Of a stretch of 64,000 nucleotides of DNA, positions 23,776-36,686 are shown in pieces. The DNA is from Synchiropus splendidus. Taxonomy: Eukaryota; Chordata; Actinopteri; Syngnathiformes; Callionymidae. The notes under the pieces are model-generated. The model did not search any database and was not told the DNA's origin. It was given only the letters and a program-made list of their open reading frames with translations. The stretch lies in assembly GCF_027744825.2 (NCBI RefSeq), contig NC_071345.1, positions 2,987,501-3,051,500 of the forward strand. The letters run 5' to 3'. The first letter of the stretch is position 1. Every line of letters begins with the position of its first letter. The position numbers and the translations under genes are program-made.

Positions 23776-26700
23776 AGACAGTCTGCTGCTCAGAGTTATA
23801 CGAGATATTCATCTGCTACCTACCGACAGGATTAATGACCGTGGTACCTGAGCGCCAGTGTCGCTCATCGCTCTTTTGCCGTCTTGAATTCTGCAGGCAG
23901 CTGTTTGAGCTCCCCGTTAGTTAAAGACTCGCCGTTCAATTTTGTTGTTTATCGTGCAATTGATGATTTTTAATTTTACATCAAGCAGATTACCCGACAC
24001 ATCATGAGGCTCTGAATCAGCCGCGTTGGTCGTAACGGTGGCATATTTACGCCTCCGGTTCCTGGCTACCCCTGGAACTACATTCCAGCTGACGCCTCAG
24101 ACGGGGACACGGCAAACTTATCTCACTCCAACAGCTGGAGCCCACAGCTGGAGCCTTCGGCGGAGCAGAACCAGCCAGCGCCGCGTCGTCAGGAGGGCAG
24201 TGAAGATACCTCATCAGATCGCAGCAATATGCAGCATCAAGGTTGAATATTCCCTGGGCTCCCGCCGCAGCAGATGAGCCGCATTGAAACACTGAGAATT
24301 TACTCCTCGCTCACACACAGGTCTGGTGGGAGGAGAATATCTGCTGCACCGAAAATGAGCTTTTTAAACAAGCGACGAGTTTTGTCCTCAACAAAGCTTT
24401 GTGTTTTTGTGGGGCTGGTGTTCCCCATGATCCAGCGCCAGCCGAAAACTGTCCAAGAAAGAAGGCACCTCGGAGTAAAGGCCCATTCGTGCTCAACATA
24501 TACAGACGGAGCCTTCTCTCTGTGCTCCGTTTTCACTTATGGATACACGCCAAACTGAGCAGTAGCACTGGGAACCGTGGGCTGCTGTTACTACCCAATA
24601 CGTAGCTCTGATGATACACAAAGAATAGATATAACAATTCTCCGTCCTCCAGTCACATTATATTGAACGTCCACACCGACCACCACCTCCTACAATCTCC
24701 ATTTCCTCTTTTGTGCAAGAGCTCAATGTTTGTTGCTATCATAAACCTTTGACTCTGGGCTGCTCCCCCGGTGGATATATTAGTGAACAGCAATATCAAC
24801 GCAAAGAAGGCATGGAAACATCGTTCATAAAAGGTGGGTGCACAACGATAAATTACAACGAAGGCTCCCGAGAGGCCCCGAGGCCTGACTTGGGACGTGC
24901 CTCGCCCAAACACAAGCCATGAGATGAAAGTGTCTGCTTTACAAGTCAATGTACTGTGGAGCTCTGATAGTGTTGTGCTACAATATGGGAGCGAGGGACG
25001 CGGCATGTTTGGGACGACAGGGTCGCTGCTTCCATATGTTCCTAGTGACACGTTTCAGGGGACATTTATCGCATTAAGCTGAGAAACCAGTGTTCACCAA
25101 TCAGGTTTCAGATTTAATAGTGACATACACACAGCGTCTAAAACCTTTTCTCACTTTTAATTTGCTTCCACAGTAGATGAAGGAGTGAAATACTGACTCG
25201 CCGTGTTGATGCCCACAAGCTTAAGACCCACCCCCAGTAGACCTACTTTGTAAACAGAGAGTTCAGAAGTCATGGCTTTGTGTACTGACAACACACCAAG
25301 ACTTGGGATGTCTGGTGTTGAGTCAATCCTGTGTGACTGAGCATGTGCGCAAACATGCCTTGCATTCATGTGAAACCTCGGGACACATGTAAGAAAAACA
25401 CAGCTGCACTTACTGAAGGTTTCTTTACTCAGAAGTGGAGGTCTTTCCTACCGTTAGGGACCAAACGGATGCATGGCAGCAGAGGAACCATTAGCTTTCG
25501 GGATTTCCTTGAAACCTCAAGCTTGTCTGAGTGATGTTCTCAAACTGACTCCCTCTGAAGGTACTTAGTCATCGCTGTAATTGGATGCGATTGATAAACA
25601 ACATGGGACACTCCTGTCGTGTCCAGGTTTATGCTGAAAACAGAGCAGACTCCCACCTGCCCCTGACTTGGGCCTTTGTTCCGAGTCACTCTCAACAGAC
25701 GGCGCCATTTCTGTCATCAGCCCGGACAGCTGGACACTTGCCGAGGGTCTCTTTTGCCTCAGGTTACCCACATTCCATCCTGCATCTCGGTTGGTCGGCG
25801 CACGTATTGCTTTTAACCCCATGGCTTTCTCTCCGCGGCGCCTTCTTTCCCCCGCCTCATCTAGAGAACGAGGCAGCGCTGCTTTCTTATCAAGCAAGTC
25901 GGCAGCGTTTTGAAGCGGATCCCTCAGGGGTCTTCTCCTAGTTTCCATCTACCGTGACAAGTGCCACAACCGAAGAAGCATTCAGACCAAGCTTACCCCC
26001 AGCAGCAGCGCGTGCTGCCTTGAACCCTGCCGTTAACGTAAGGGAGTCTATTTGTCGTACAAGATTGACTACTCCTCCAGTGGTCCTTGATGAATGGCGT
26101 CAGAGGTGGGATGGAGGTTGAGCTTCATGAAGGCTGAATGCTAGCCAGCTATAGCACTCGATGGGTGGAGGATCGAGTGAGGCTTCGTGAAGGAACTCCG
26201 TCGCAAGGTCTGCACACTCACCAAGGTGTCAAGGTTTGTGTACAAGTCGGCAGATAGTGACGGTTCAAGTCCAGGTGGTGGGAATGAGGTGAGGCGTTCA
26301 CAGCCGCGTCGCTGATGTTTGAGCCATTTTTGTTACCATGGTACTGTCAGAAATGAAGTTGATATCATGCGTCTTTAGCGGTTAGCGTGACGATGGAGTG
26401 TGGCTTCTAACACTCTCAACGACCGTCGCCTCGCTCCCACACCTCCTCGCCCACGTGTCGGTTTCTCTTCACCTGTGAGGACGACTCTTGAATCAGGGAT
26501 CATTTGGATTTGATTTGGCGTGAAGGTTCTTGAGTCAAACCACCACATGTGACCCCACCTCCCCACCCCTCCCGGCTGTCCATCACACGTCCCCGGAGCA
26601 TTGATCTTTAAATAAATCCCAGTTCTGTTTGTCCGCCAGAGAAAACGCGGCGCCTCTCTGTGGCTTTCGAGAGGAAGGGGAAAATGGAGGAACCCAGTGA

Positions 26701-26869
26701 GTCGCTGCCACAGATCACATGTGATCCAGTGCTGCCTGTGCTCCCATCCAACACTCTTCTTGTTATCAGGCTCCACAGCGGCCGCTCCGCTGAGTGAGCC
26801 CAGTGCCTCTGAGCTCTGCGTCGCTTTTGCAATTTAGCAGGAGTGAACAGTGACCTTTGACTCCATTAC
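23776..26869. other. No gene recognised
   Basis: Short overlapping ORFs on both strands only, without domain signatures. Nothing mobile was identified. The block 25565-25948 is GC-richer with open frames on both strands, which is expected of CpG-rich non-coding sequence. Confidence 0.42.
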
Positions 26870-27158
26870 AGCTGATTGGATTGGTTCTCTCTCCTCTGCA
26901 GCCCCCGCACCCCGCCGCTGGACCACTGCCCAGCCTCACACCACGCGGGGACGGGGGCCAAGGCCACACACTGCGTGCACTCCCCCCGCCCCCCTCACCC
27001 AGCCAGCCATCCATCCATCCGTCTCACCTGATGCGCTCCTCCACTCATCAGTCTCTGCTTCTGCCTCCGCCACAAATCACCAGATCCCCTGCTCATTTCC
27101 ACCGTCCGCATTCCTGGAACTGCCATCACAAAACTACACACCCTGCTCCTCGCGTTGA
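26870..27158 (+). other. GC-rich, acceptor-led segment; weak exon candidate
   Basis: A good acceptor-like tract (ttggttctctctcctctgcag) ends at 26901. A CCC-rich segment follows that is open in two plus-strand frames; one of them runs to a TGA at 27156-27158. The encoded peptide is proline, serine and histidine rich, with no domain. Pyrimidine-rich low complexity alone could create both the acceptor and the open frames. Confidence 0.15.
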
Positions 27159-27501
27159 CCTGTTTTATCGTACCGGTAATTTGTCATTTCCCTTCACTTT
27201 TTCTCATTTTTGCATTTTCCTTTAAACTTCATAACAAATATTTTTTGTTTGTTTTTCATACAGATTTTGAAGCCACTTTTTTGTCCACAGAATTAAACGC
27301 TATTTTTTTTCTTTTGGTTTTTTTTTTAAAGTCCATTTTATTTCAGCAATACATATCTATTATTCTTCCTAGTGAAACATTTCAGGGGACGTTATATTCA
27401 TTTCAGGGGACATTATTATTGCCGGTCGTACTAGACAAATTCCAAATTAATTGTTGAAAAAAATACTCACTTTTTCTTCCTTTTTAACACCTCTATATAC
27501 A

Positions 27502-27504
<3 letters not shown>

Positions 27505-27578
<74 letters not shown>
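27505..27578. repeat. (TA)37 microsatellite
   Basis: An uninterrupted run of 37 TA units, flanked on the left by ctatatacagtg. It is a self-complementary simple repeat likely to vary in length between individuals and to be hard to assemble. Confidence 0.95.
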
Positions 27579-27582
<4 letters not shown>

Positions 27583-28550
27583 CACCAGATTACTTTTGTT
27601 TGAACAGATTTATTTCGCATTATAATTTTCACACTGAATACAAATTTTGTTTTATAATTCAGAAAACATGAAGGCCGGGAAAAAAAATTGCATGTAAACC
27701 CCAGTTTTAGGAAAGTATTTGATGTACAAATCGCTGTTGTAGTGTGGAGAGAATGGTTCTGGGAGTTCCTGGTGAAAACAAGGAGCGGCTTCTGGACTAA
27801 GAGGATCATAAGAGCACGCCAGACTAAGTTCCCAGAGCTGCCAGAGGGGGCGCTCAGATGTGAGTCCATCGTCTCTAACTGTTTCACATGCGTTCTGTAC
27901 CTGCTCACGGGTCAGCTGACGTGTCCCAGGATGAAAGATGGATGCTGCTCTGGGCGACTCTCGCCTCCCACGTCTCCTGCCCACTCGCCTCCTCCTCCTC
28001 CTCCTGCCTCTGGACTCTTCTGTGCGTTCGCTCTTTTCCTGTCCAGTCAGTTCACCTTCGTGTGCATTCAGGATGGAGTGCTGTTGCTGACTGATTCTGT
28101 TCCACTCAGCGCTTATCTGAACAGAAAATCCTCTCACCGCCATCCCTCCTCTCCACCCTCACTCCCTGCTGCAGTCTCAGCAGAGAGCCCTCTGACGGGG
28201 TGCACGTCGGCACCAAATCCAAACTTTAAACAAGGTCGTGCCAAACATCACTCCTGACGTGAACATTGTGAAGCAGCTTGTAAAGAATATTTTCAGCAAA
28301 TCATTCCACTCTCAAGAACCTGAAGGTCGAGCGATGGTTTTTAAAAGCAGCAGCTGAGAATCTTAACTCCTAAGAGCTGTTTTCTCAACAATCAGACGCC
28401 TTCTCTCGTCCTTGTATCAAACCTCGGTGAGTCTCGATAAACTGGCGGATGACAATTCTGCATGCTAATTCATAGCCGCCAACAGCTAGCGCAGCGAATA
28501 ATTGTTTCACTTGATCATGAAAGTAGTGGATCTGACAGCTTCCTCTTATG

Positions 28551-28682
28551 GCAGCGATTCCGAACCATAGGGCCGGGGCCATGGTTTGGCCACAAGCGCC
28601 TCCTACCGGACGCTAGCCGTTGTTTCACGCCTGTGGGCCGCAAGACACTGAGTCTTGCGTGTGTGTGCTGAGAACCCACAGC
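28551..28682. mobile_element. hAT-like MITE relic (tentative)
   Basis: The left edge GCAGCGATTCCGAACCATAG resembles the GCAGTGGTTCTCAACCA terminus of hAT-type elements. The right edge TGCTGAGAACCCACAGC resembles its inverted copy. The interior (ggccggggcc...ggtttggccaca) also fits. Both ends are degenerate and no target-site duplication was found, so this is a tentative call. Confidence 0.35.
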
Positions 28683-29480
28683 GGCGTCGCCCAAATCCCC
28701 ATGGAGGCTGTGGATTATTCCAGCAACAAACAGCTGCACCTTAAGGTCTACAACAGCAGGGCCTCAGCCACTGGACTCTCTTTCGTCAGCTGAGCTTTTC
28801 TTGCACAAGACGCCACGAAGATCACGGAAAACAGAGGCCTCGCTCTCTGACAACATCAGAGCAACTTCATATTCTTACAAACACCTTCATTCCTCACCAT
28901 AACAGTCTCTCAAATCAACACGGATTGGTTTCATTTAATCTCATTTCCCTCTCAGATTTATGGCTTTAATCACCTTTTTTTCAAGCAAATGCCAGACTTT
29001 ATGAGCTCGTCCAATTACCTTTTTTGGGGGGGGGGGATATATTTTAATCAGAAACTTTTAAATGGTCGTAAAACTTTGCAGCCCTGATGAATCATTAATA
29101 TGATGTATTCATGAGATGTTTCTGCCGCCACGCGCCTTTTGGGGGATATTTGAGTGGAAACGTTTGAAAAGCCGCGCTTTCAGTTTGGAGCTAACAAGTT
29201 TGTTTACAAGACGCAGAGAATGTTTGGAGGTTTCTTTCTGAATGTGTCCTTAGTTTTCACACCACAAACTCAAAACCGTTAATTAAAATAAATGAAGGAG
29301 TTCATCAGTGATGAAGAACATTGTGCAGAGTTTTGTTTTAAATAGTTATTTTATTATTCACAGTGTAATTTGCTTTTTTTTCACTTAAAAATTAATTATT
29401 TTCAAACCATAAAATTGGTAAAATTAGGAGGAAAAAAGCTTGTTAAAAAACATATTAGTAGGAAGAAAAGTTTAACTCAG

Positions 29481-29709
29481 TGCATCTATTTTCTTCTGCT
29501 TATCTGAGGTTGGTCGCCGGGGCAGCAGGGGCAGCAAAGACACCCAGGCTTCCCTCTTCTCAGAAACCTCCTCCTGTTTACATGAGTGACAAGCATGTCG
29601 TCGGTATGTCCTCCAAGTTGAACGGCTCACTCTCAAACTGAAATTGGAAGGAGCAGCAGTTCTTCTTTGAGTCTCTCCTGGATGACTGAGCTTTGCACCC
29701 TATAAGAGA
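29481..29709 (-). pseudogene. LINE (non-LTR retrotransposon) 3'-end relic
   Basis: The plus strand begins CATCTATTTTCTTCTGCTTA, the inverse of the 'TAAGCGGAAGAAAATGGATGG' tail of a very common fish LINE. It continues through degenerate versions of the RT C-terminal coding region, ending in GAGTCTCTCCTGGATGACTG. An internal portion seems deleted. Frames are destroyed. The LINE clade is not resolved. Confidence 0.6.
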
Positions 29710-31820
29710 CAAATGAAAACAACAACATCAGACTTGGTTTGTCTGAACCAAACAGGCGTTTCATTGCTCAGCAACGTCCGCTCCAAGTTTGACCTTTTGT
29801 AGCCAAGTGGAAAACAAACTTTTTTAACCGATTTGAAAAGATTCCCCGTCGTCTTTTATTCACCATCAATGGTTGCGGCTCTCGCTCGGTTCCGCTGAAC
29901 GTGGTACGAGCTCACAGTTTTCCAAGAGAGAAGCTGTTTATCGAGAGCAAGTGCTCCGTTCTCACCGCTGAACTTTCATCTGCGCCTTGACTCTGACATC
30001 TCTTTCTTCTCCGCTGCCTCCCTCGCCTTGACTCCCTCGCCCCGCCTCCCGTCCCGGAGCTGTGTTCCTCTCACCTCTCTGAACTTTCCCTCCTCATTCA
30101 AAGCAAGTTACTGACAGAAAAGCCGGCGAGGGAGCGAAATAGAGAGACAGCCGTCTCCTCATCAAAACGCGCTGAGCGTCACCGCTCCACATGAATTCCT
30201 ACACACCTTGTAATTGCTGTCAGCCAACCTTCTGACAACTTACTTAATTGCCTGCCATCCAATTTGTGGTGCGAGTGTGGAGGTGATTTGGGGGATAAAA
30301 AAAAAAAGAGGCAGCGTGGGTGGAAAGCTGAAGCCCCAAAAAAAGATTTGGTTTCCAGGCAAAGGCAGAGACTGGAATGGTCCGACAGAAGGTTAGGCAG
30401 GTTCCAGTGTGACGTCTGAGGACGGGTCTGCAGCAGGTGGTGGGAGGGTGGAAGATGGACGCCAGCCAGCCTCAGGTGTGGTCTGCAGTTTGTTCAGGTC
30501 AGTGACCGTTGCAGCAGAATCCCACACAGTGATGCTCTTACAGTAATTCCATCCAACTGAGGCTGTAAGTGAAAGCAGCTTCACAGGTCCTGGCTCCATC
30601 AGGCTTTCATGCTATGCTCCGTTTTCTGTCGTGCTTTTATTTTGTTATTTCCTGTTCGGTTCCGTCTTTCCATTTCCTTGTTTGTGGAAAGGCCCAAGCC
30701 ACAGCTGGACCCTCTTCCTCCAGGGAGACAGAACCTTGGACGCAGGATCTGTTGCTGCCAAATCTCACGCAACCATCATGAGACTCACTGAACAAGTTTT
30801 CACGTCTCATACATTTCTAGCCAAGGAACTCCACGAAACAACAATGTGAAGAGACTTCAGCCGGTCCAGGTCAAGTGGCACGCACCACCGTCTCTTCACA
30901 TCCCAGCACCACACCCCCCTCACCTCACGCAGTACATGAGACATTTACTTCAGTCAAGACAAGTTTCACGAATTACTATTCCCAAAGGTTGACAGCCATG
31001 TTTCTGTTGAGCTGATGCTCAGCAACTTCAGGTCTCAGATGTTCATGCTGTTTCCTGTCAGAAAGGAAGTCTGCAATCCATCTTGATAAATGTCTTCCTC
31101 GGTGTGCGCAGGTTTTATTCTGCACCAACCCTCTGTGAATCACCTTCTAAGCGAGGCTAAAGACGCTGTCGGCTCAGCACATAAAGGAGCCCACAATGCA
31201 CCTGTAATGAGTTCGCACAAGAGGGACAAATGGATCCCGAGTGTCAAGCACGTCGCATTCATGTGTTTTCTTCCTGATTTGGACAAAAGCGGCTCGGCTG
31301 CTGGCTGACAGTTATTCCATTAAGACTGCGGGCACCTCCGACTACAAGCCTGTAAATGTCATGGCTGCGCGGCGGAAGGAGGACGACGCTTGTGTTGCTG
31401 CTGGAGAACAACGGAGGAGAAGACAAACAGTCATTATCACTCAGCGTTGCGTCTTCCGTAAAAACAAAGATACCAACGATGAGCAGCAGGGAAACAGGAG
31501 GGAAGGAGACTTGGTGTTCTGCTGCAGCAGAGTTTTTATTGTTCCAGTCAGTGTGTGTGATAATCTTGGTTTTCTCTGGATCACATCACGTCTTGCACTT
31601 GTTTTATTATCGTCAAAGAAAGTGCTCATTTTCCCGACTCATTTTGGAGACACCAAGCTCTTCACACCTGCAGAATCAAAGGATCGTGACAGAGAAAAGA
31701 GGATTTAGCGCTAATGTTTTTCAGAATCATAGCTGTCCTTATTCTTCCTGGTAAAATCCCTTCAACCCCATTTAACCAGGGGAACTGGGACACGAGCAAG
31801 GTGGTTCAGAGTTCCTGTCC

Positions 31821-32168
31821 TGCAAGCTCCTCCAGTTCCTCTGGGGGAATATTGACGTGTTCCCTGGTCAGCCTCAGCATCTCCGGGGCCAAACCTGAGG
31901 TCTCCTCCTTGTTTGGCCCAGGAGGCATCCTGACCTGATGCTTGGAGAAGCAGTGGTTCTACTTCAAGTCTCTCCCAGATGATCGGAGAATATGACATAT
32001 GAGCCTTGTACCTGGGTCACTACCTACAGCTTGTGACCACAGTTGAGGGCAGATATCCAGCTCTTTCCTCATGATCGATGCTCCCACCCTTCCCTCACTC
32101 GTGAACTAGACCCTCAGATCCCCTCTTCCTGGGGAAGGATCTCATCTCCAGTTGGATTTCTCTGAGCT
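31821..32168 (-). pseudogene. LINE reverse-transcriptase C-terminal relic
   Basis: The plus strand shows, in order, CTCCTCCAGTTCCTCTGGGG, CCAGGAGGCATCCTGACCTG, AAGTCTCTCCCAGATGATC, CTTGTGACCACAGTTGAGGG and CTTCCCTCACTCGTGAAC. These are reverse complements of successive blocks of the C-terminal coding region of a common fish LINE. The same family appears at 29481-29709 (same strand) and at 36785-36940 and 58985-59230 (opposite strand). It is heavily mutated, with no usable frame. Confidence 0.65.
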
Positions 32169-33276
32169 AAAGGCTAATCCTTTATCAAGCTGCTGACTCC
32201 AAAGATCCTTATTGAGCGAGTCCATTGACGTGATTAGAAGGGATCCATTCCGATGTGTCTCTTGTTCCGCCGCGGCGCAGTGTTCAGAGACTCTCACTGT
32301 GTGGTGTCAGGAAGGATAAACCAGAAGAGCAAACACAGCCAGCGCTAAATACACCGGCCCTGAAGATGAAGTGTCCAGTCCCTGTGGGCTGCGAATGAGT
32401 TTCCCTCCAAGGCTGCCAACATCCCACTTCATTAATATTCATGAGGGTGTGTGTGTGTCTGTGTGGGGTTTTTTTTGGGGTGGGGAGGCGCTAAGATCCG
32501 CCGCTGCTTTATCACATAAGCGATGCCGGATGTGGTGATACACCACAGGAAGTGCGCTTGTCTGGTTTCTACTCCTCCTCACCGGAGGAAAACAGCAAGA
32601 TGGCCGGGGATAAGGGTTAACGCCGCAGAGAGGGGTCACAGTCCAGCGAGCCAGCGAGATTTACAAACCAGAGGTCAGAAAACTGTTGGGGTGAGCGTGC
32701 ATTTTTAGCTGCTGGTGGAGAATGGTGTGCTTCTGTCCAGCTTACTGGAAGATCAGTTCTGTTTCAGCGGCTCCCGGCTCGAGTGTTGTGAAGGAGCAGC
32801 ATCGCTATGGCGTCAGTTGATGTCCAGTCCAGGGTGTCCCTCGCCTCTTAGCCACGCTGTTGTCATGGGGACTTAGCTAGTGATCAAGTGTTGTGGATTT
32901 TTCTGACTAAAATAAAGATCTTGGAGAGACAATTGTCTGTTACAAATATTAATTGAATAATCTTTGTAAAGTGAGAGAGAATACAAGTTCACAGTGTAAA
33001 GTCGACACTCTCACTGAGGAATTCAACAACATTCAGCATCTGTGAGCAACTCAGTCTGCACTCACAGTTCTGAAAACATGGAGAGATGGTGCAACCAAAT
33101 AACAATGAGGCAGCCTTCACCTGTTGCTTTACATTAGTCTGAACAATAACAATAATTTTTCATCGCAGCAAACATATAAGGAGACTCCAATACCAACCTA
33201 GCAACTACAGAAGATGCATTGACCACATCTGGCACAAAAGAGGAATTCATTTTTCATTCATTTAAGTATTTCCAGT

Positions 33277-33345
33277 AGCTTTGTGGAAACGTGCAGGAAT
33301 ACGGAGGAAATAAAGGCAGAGCACGGACACAAGGCTCCATCCTGA
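33277..33345 (+). repeat. Second copy of dispersed repeat found at 359-430
   Basis: The segment AGCTTTGTGGAAAC...TCCATCCTGAT aligns over about 70 bp with 359-430, with roughly 11 differences. It is part of an interspersed family not otherwise identified. Confidence 0.6.
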
Positions 33346-33399
33346 TAAATGGGCCTTTAAGTTAAATTGCTCTGCGCCCCACGATGACGGCAACTGTTC

Positions 33400-34200
33400 T
33401 CGTAGTATAGTAGACATGGTCAAAGTTAAGCGGGTGAGAAGGTTTGCTCGCTAGCTCAGGGGAGTTTTGCTGCGCCGAGGCTCCTCCGGAGAGATTTTAG
33501 ACCAGCGACGTGACGTCAATAGGAAGCTGAAGCACCAGAAGAAGACTCTAATCCAACAATCAGAGTCTTTAACTGTATTGGCACAGAAACGGCGGCGGAT
33601 CCATAAAACCCACATCGGCGGAGGGAAAACACTTCTGGGTCCGGATCACCTGAGCGCTACGATAAATCCAACAAATTAGCCAGGTCGATGCCGCGCGACG
33701 GACTGGACTCCTCCACCTGCAGGCGCGCAGCTCATCGACGACACAAGTCAATAGAGGCCCTTCAGTGCCACGTCTCCGCGACTTCCGCCCCTGTCACATG
33801 ACATCAGCTTGTCACTTTGAGTCCCTGCCGTCGGAGCGACAGGAAAACAGGACAGAGAGTGCCGCCGGAGAGGAAGCGGAGAAAGCACTTTGACAGTGGA
33901 TTGGCATCCGTTTGCTCTGTTTTAAACCTGGCTGCTGCTGCTGGACTGGGAGGTGTTGGGCCCTGCCTGCTGTGAGTGAAGACTGGCGGCTCCAACTCTG
34001 AGAAACTGAACTGAATTTTACAAACAAACAATCCAATAGATTCATATGGAAAAAGAACTGTGTTTTTATTAACGTAAGGCAATTGTTTTTGAGTTCTTCA
34101 GCTGCACTGAAACTACACTGCAGCGTCAACATGGCGACCGCGGCCCAGGATGCACTGTGAAACCATGTGACCTTTTGCGTCCGATTGGAGACGTCTTCTT
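33400..34200. promoter_or_regulatory. CpG-rich promoter-like patch
   Basis: The block is richer in CpG than its flanks. It contains a full CRE (TGACGTCA, 33511-33518) and a YY1-like AACATGGCGAC (34128-34138), with an inverted CCAAT (GATTGG) near 34185. Either strand could be transcribed: the plus strand has ATGGCGACCGCGGC at 34131 with a short frame to TGA, and the minus strand has GCGGTCGCCATG in a good initiation context. No continuing exon was identified. The motifs are seen; promoter activity is inferred. Confidence 0.28.
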
Positions 34201-34620
34201 CACGCGTCTTGAATTCCTCTGTTCCTGGGAGTCTCGTCAGGGTCGTCAGCGAGACTGCTCCAAGGTCATCGCGATACTGTTGCCGCGGCTAACCTCGGAG
34301 CGGGATCACCATCAACCCGAAGGACCGAGGGGACCGTCGACCCTGAACGCTACCTCGGGTATTTACGGCTCCGCTCATGAATTCCAAATGCGAAAGGTCT
34401 GGAGACGAATGGTGGCGGTTAAGTTTCCATTTTCCAAGAATAATTGTGTCTCGCAGAAGCAGAACTGCCGCTGTTTGAGTAACGGAAGGTCAGGGGTTTA
34501 TCTGTTCGACCCGGCAGATAACAGCGGCGCATGGTTTATTGCTGACATTGCAAAAGTGCTTCCTGTTATTGACTTCGAGTTTTGAAAGTTTCTGGTGATT
34601 CGGTCTCCCACCCACAGAAT

Positions 34621-34950
34621 GTAGTTGGTCTCTTCAGAACTTTCAGCTCACATTTGTGACAGTTTTTGCTCAAAAATGCCATGAATTGAATTTTACTTCT
34701 TCAAAAAATTGATCGTCATTTCAGCCTCGAAAAAAGCCTAGAAAGCGGATGTTAAATACCAACAATTCTTTTGATGTTTTTATTTTTCTTTATATTTTGA
34801 GGATATTTTGCAGGAAAACGGGTTTAAAAATTGATTTTTTTAAGATAGAATACAGTTAAAAAAAGGGGGGGTGGGAAGTCAAATATGCATAAAGAAATAT
34901 TAGATGGGGTGACACATATGTTAATAAATTAGAAAATTGAGTTAATAAAA
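34621..34950 (+). repeat. Dispersed/duplicated repeat, copy A (~330 bp)
   Basis: The segment begins GTAGTTGGTCTCTTCAGAAC and ends GTTAATAAAATAG. It is colinear with 36350-36661 throughout, sharing blocks such as GAATTGAATTTTACTTCTTC, TTTAAGATAGAATACAGTTA and GGGGTGACACAT, with small indels. A-rich and non-coding. Confidence 0.85.
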
Positions 34951-35240
34951 TAGATTGTAAAGAAAAATATAGTTTTAAGGAAAAATATATTTTAATATTG
35001 AAGAACAGAGTAAAATCTTGGGGGAAAAGTAAATGTAACTAGCAAAGTTTAATTTGACAACACAATGTCAAATGACAAATAATAAATTGATACAAAATTA
35101 AATGATAAAAAAACAAAAATCAAATTCAAGTTTTACTGTTCTAATAAAAGCAGAAGACCAAATGACAATATTTTTTTGAAATATAGTTGAATAATGAATA
35201 GATTTTTGACATGACAAACAAAAAAGAGCATGAGAACATG
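34951..35240. repeat. AT-rich low-complexity sequence
   Basis: A- and T-rich sequence with short A runs, continuing the composition of the adjacent repeat copy A. There is no ORF of note. Confidence 0.6.
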
Positions 35241-36303
35241 CAGGCTCTTGACCTTCCAGGTTGCTCTTGTTTCAGTGGCGATCGATGGCGTCGCGGGGAT
35301 TGTTGTCAAACATCCGGCTCCTGTGTCGCAGGCGTCGATATGTGAGCATTTTTTAATCTCCTCATCAACAGATGACGACTTTGCTTGTACGGCAAGTTTC
35401 CCATCGACCGGCGCCTGTTCTTCCTCACGGACCCGGCTGACATAATTGCAATCGAACTTTCCATCGGCTGCAGCGCGTCGCCCGAGGCCGTGCGCTGCAG
35501 CCGAGTGTGATTGTAGCAGCTGCTGTCATGTCACATGGAAACAGTTTAGGAGACACGGCCGGTGGAAACGCGGCGGCGTTTTGTCAATGTGGTGACAGGA
35601 AGTGCTTGGGCGAGCCGTGGAGGAGGGGAAGACCGCTGGACCTTGAATCTCGGCGAGCAGGAGAGCGTACGTACGGCGAGATGGCAAAATAAACCGCGGC
35701 GCTGAGAAATCAATTCGCCGGCCCTGTCAGAGAACTGTCAAACTCCCCTCGGTGATGGAGCGTCCGCCGGCGCGCAGTCTATTTGCCGCCTGGCGGTGGA
35801 GCGGTGAGGAAGTGAACCGTGCTGGACCCGGCGGGGCCAATATGAAGAGCTGTATCTGCGACTGCTGAAGGGGAGCCGCATAAATGCCGGGGCCACTGAG
35901 GCGGGGTCCTCCCGGGGGCCGCATGAGTTTGCTGAATTTGGTTTTAATTCCACCAAGAGACATCTACATTACTATCTAGCGCGGTTTCACTTCAGCTCCT
36001 TCCTCACTGCATTCGTCAACCACACTCACAACACTTCCACCTCGCTAGCCTGCGAGCTAGCAACGTCATCGCTAGCACTCGCCTACAGGAAGTGGATGAG
36101 GATGTGAACGACAACACAAGGAACTGCTTCCTTTGTAAGTGTGTGTTTGCCAGACTGAAATGGAGAATGCCCTCTTGGCTTGGTGCGTCATGGAATGATC
36201 AGGACGTTGTGGTGAGGGTGCAGCGGATGATGCTCCCCGCAGTGTGAGTAGACCTTCGTGTTCTGTTTTGTCAAGACCTTTCTTGACTGTTAATGTTGTG
36301 GCC

Positions 36304-36329
36304 TGGATGAGGATCTGCTCCTCTGCGTC
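36304..36329 (+). repeat. 26-bp direct repeat, left copy
   Basis: TGGATGAGGATCTGCTCCTC... (26 bp) is identical to 36687-36712. The two copies bracket repeat copy B (36350-36661). Similar wording occurs in LINE C-terminal sequence, so they may be pieces of the same LINE. Confidence 0.8.
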
Positions 36330-36349
36330 AGAGACCACGGGACCTTGTT

Positions 36350-36661
36350 GTAGTTGGTCTCTTCAGTATGTTCAGCTCACATTTGTGGCAGTTTTCGTTC
36401 AAAAATCTGATGAATTGAATTTTACTTCTTCAAAAATTCAACAATGTGCTTGTAAGAACGCAGGTGTGAAATACCAACAATTAATTATATTTAAAGGAAA
36501 ACATTTTTTTAGATATTTTGAAGGAAAACAGGTTTAAAAATAGATGTTTTTAAGATAGAATACAGTTATTTTGTGAAAAAAAAAAAAGTCAAATATGCAT
36601 GAAGAAATATTGGATGGGGTGACACATCTGTTAATCAATTAGAAAATTAAGTTAATAAAAT
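36350..36661 (+). repeat. Dispersed/duplicated repeat, copy B (~312 bp)
   Basis: Colinear with 34621-34950, starting GTAGTTGGTCTCTTCAGTAT and ending GTTAATAAAATGG. It differs by substitutions and indels, notably a shorter central part. Both copies are in the same orientation, about 1.7 kb apart. Confidence 0.85.
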
Positions 36662-36686
36662 GGAATATACAGTTATTATACACTTA

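Noticed and set aside
27838..27852. Further CTCF-like site (CCAGAGGGGGCGCT)
   Set aside because: Only about 11 of 15 core positions match. This is too weak beside the three annotated sites.
27688..28257. 189-codon plus-strand ORF, with a 163-codon minus-strand ORF opposite
   Set aside because: Both strands are open because the block is GC-rich with few stop triplets. The peptides are low complexity (Pro, Arg) in places, show no domain, and have no supporting splice sites.
34157..34585. 142-codon plus-strand ORF next to the CpG-rich patch
   Set aside because: It begins with a non-ATG codon, and the composition and peptide show no family. The location after promoter-like motifs is suggestive but not enough.
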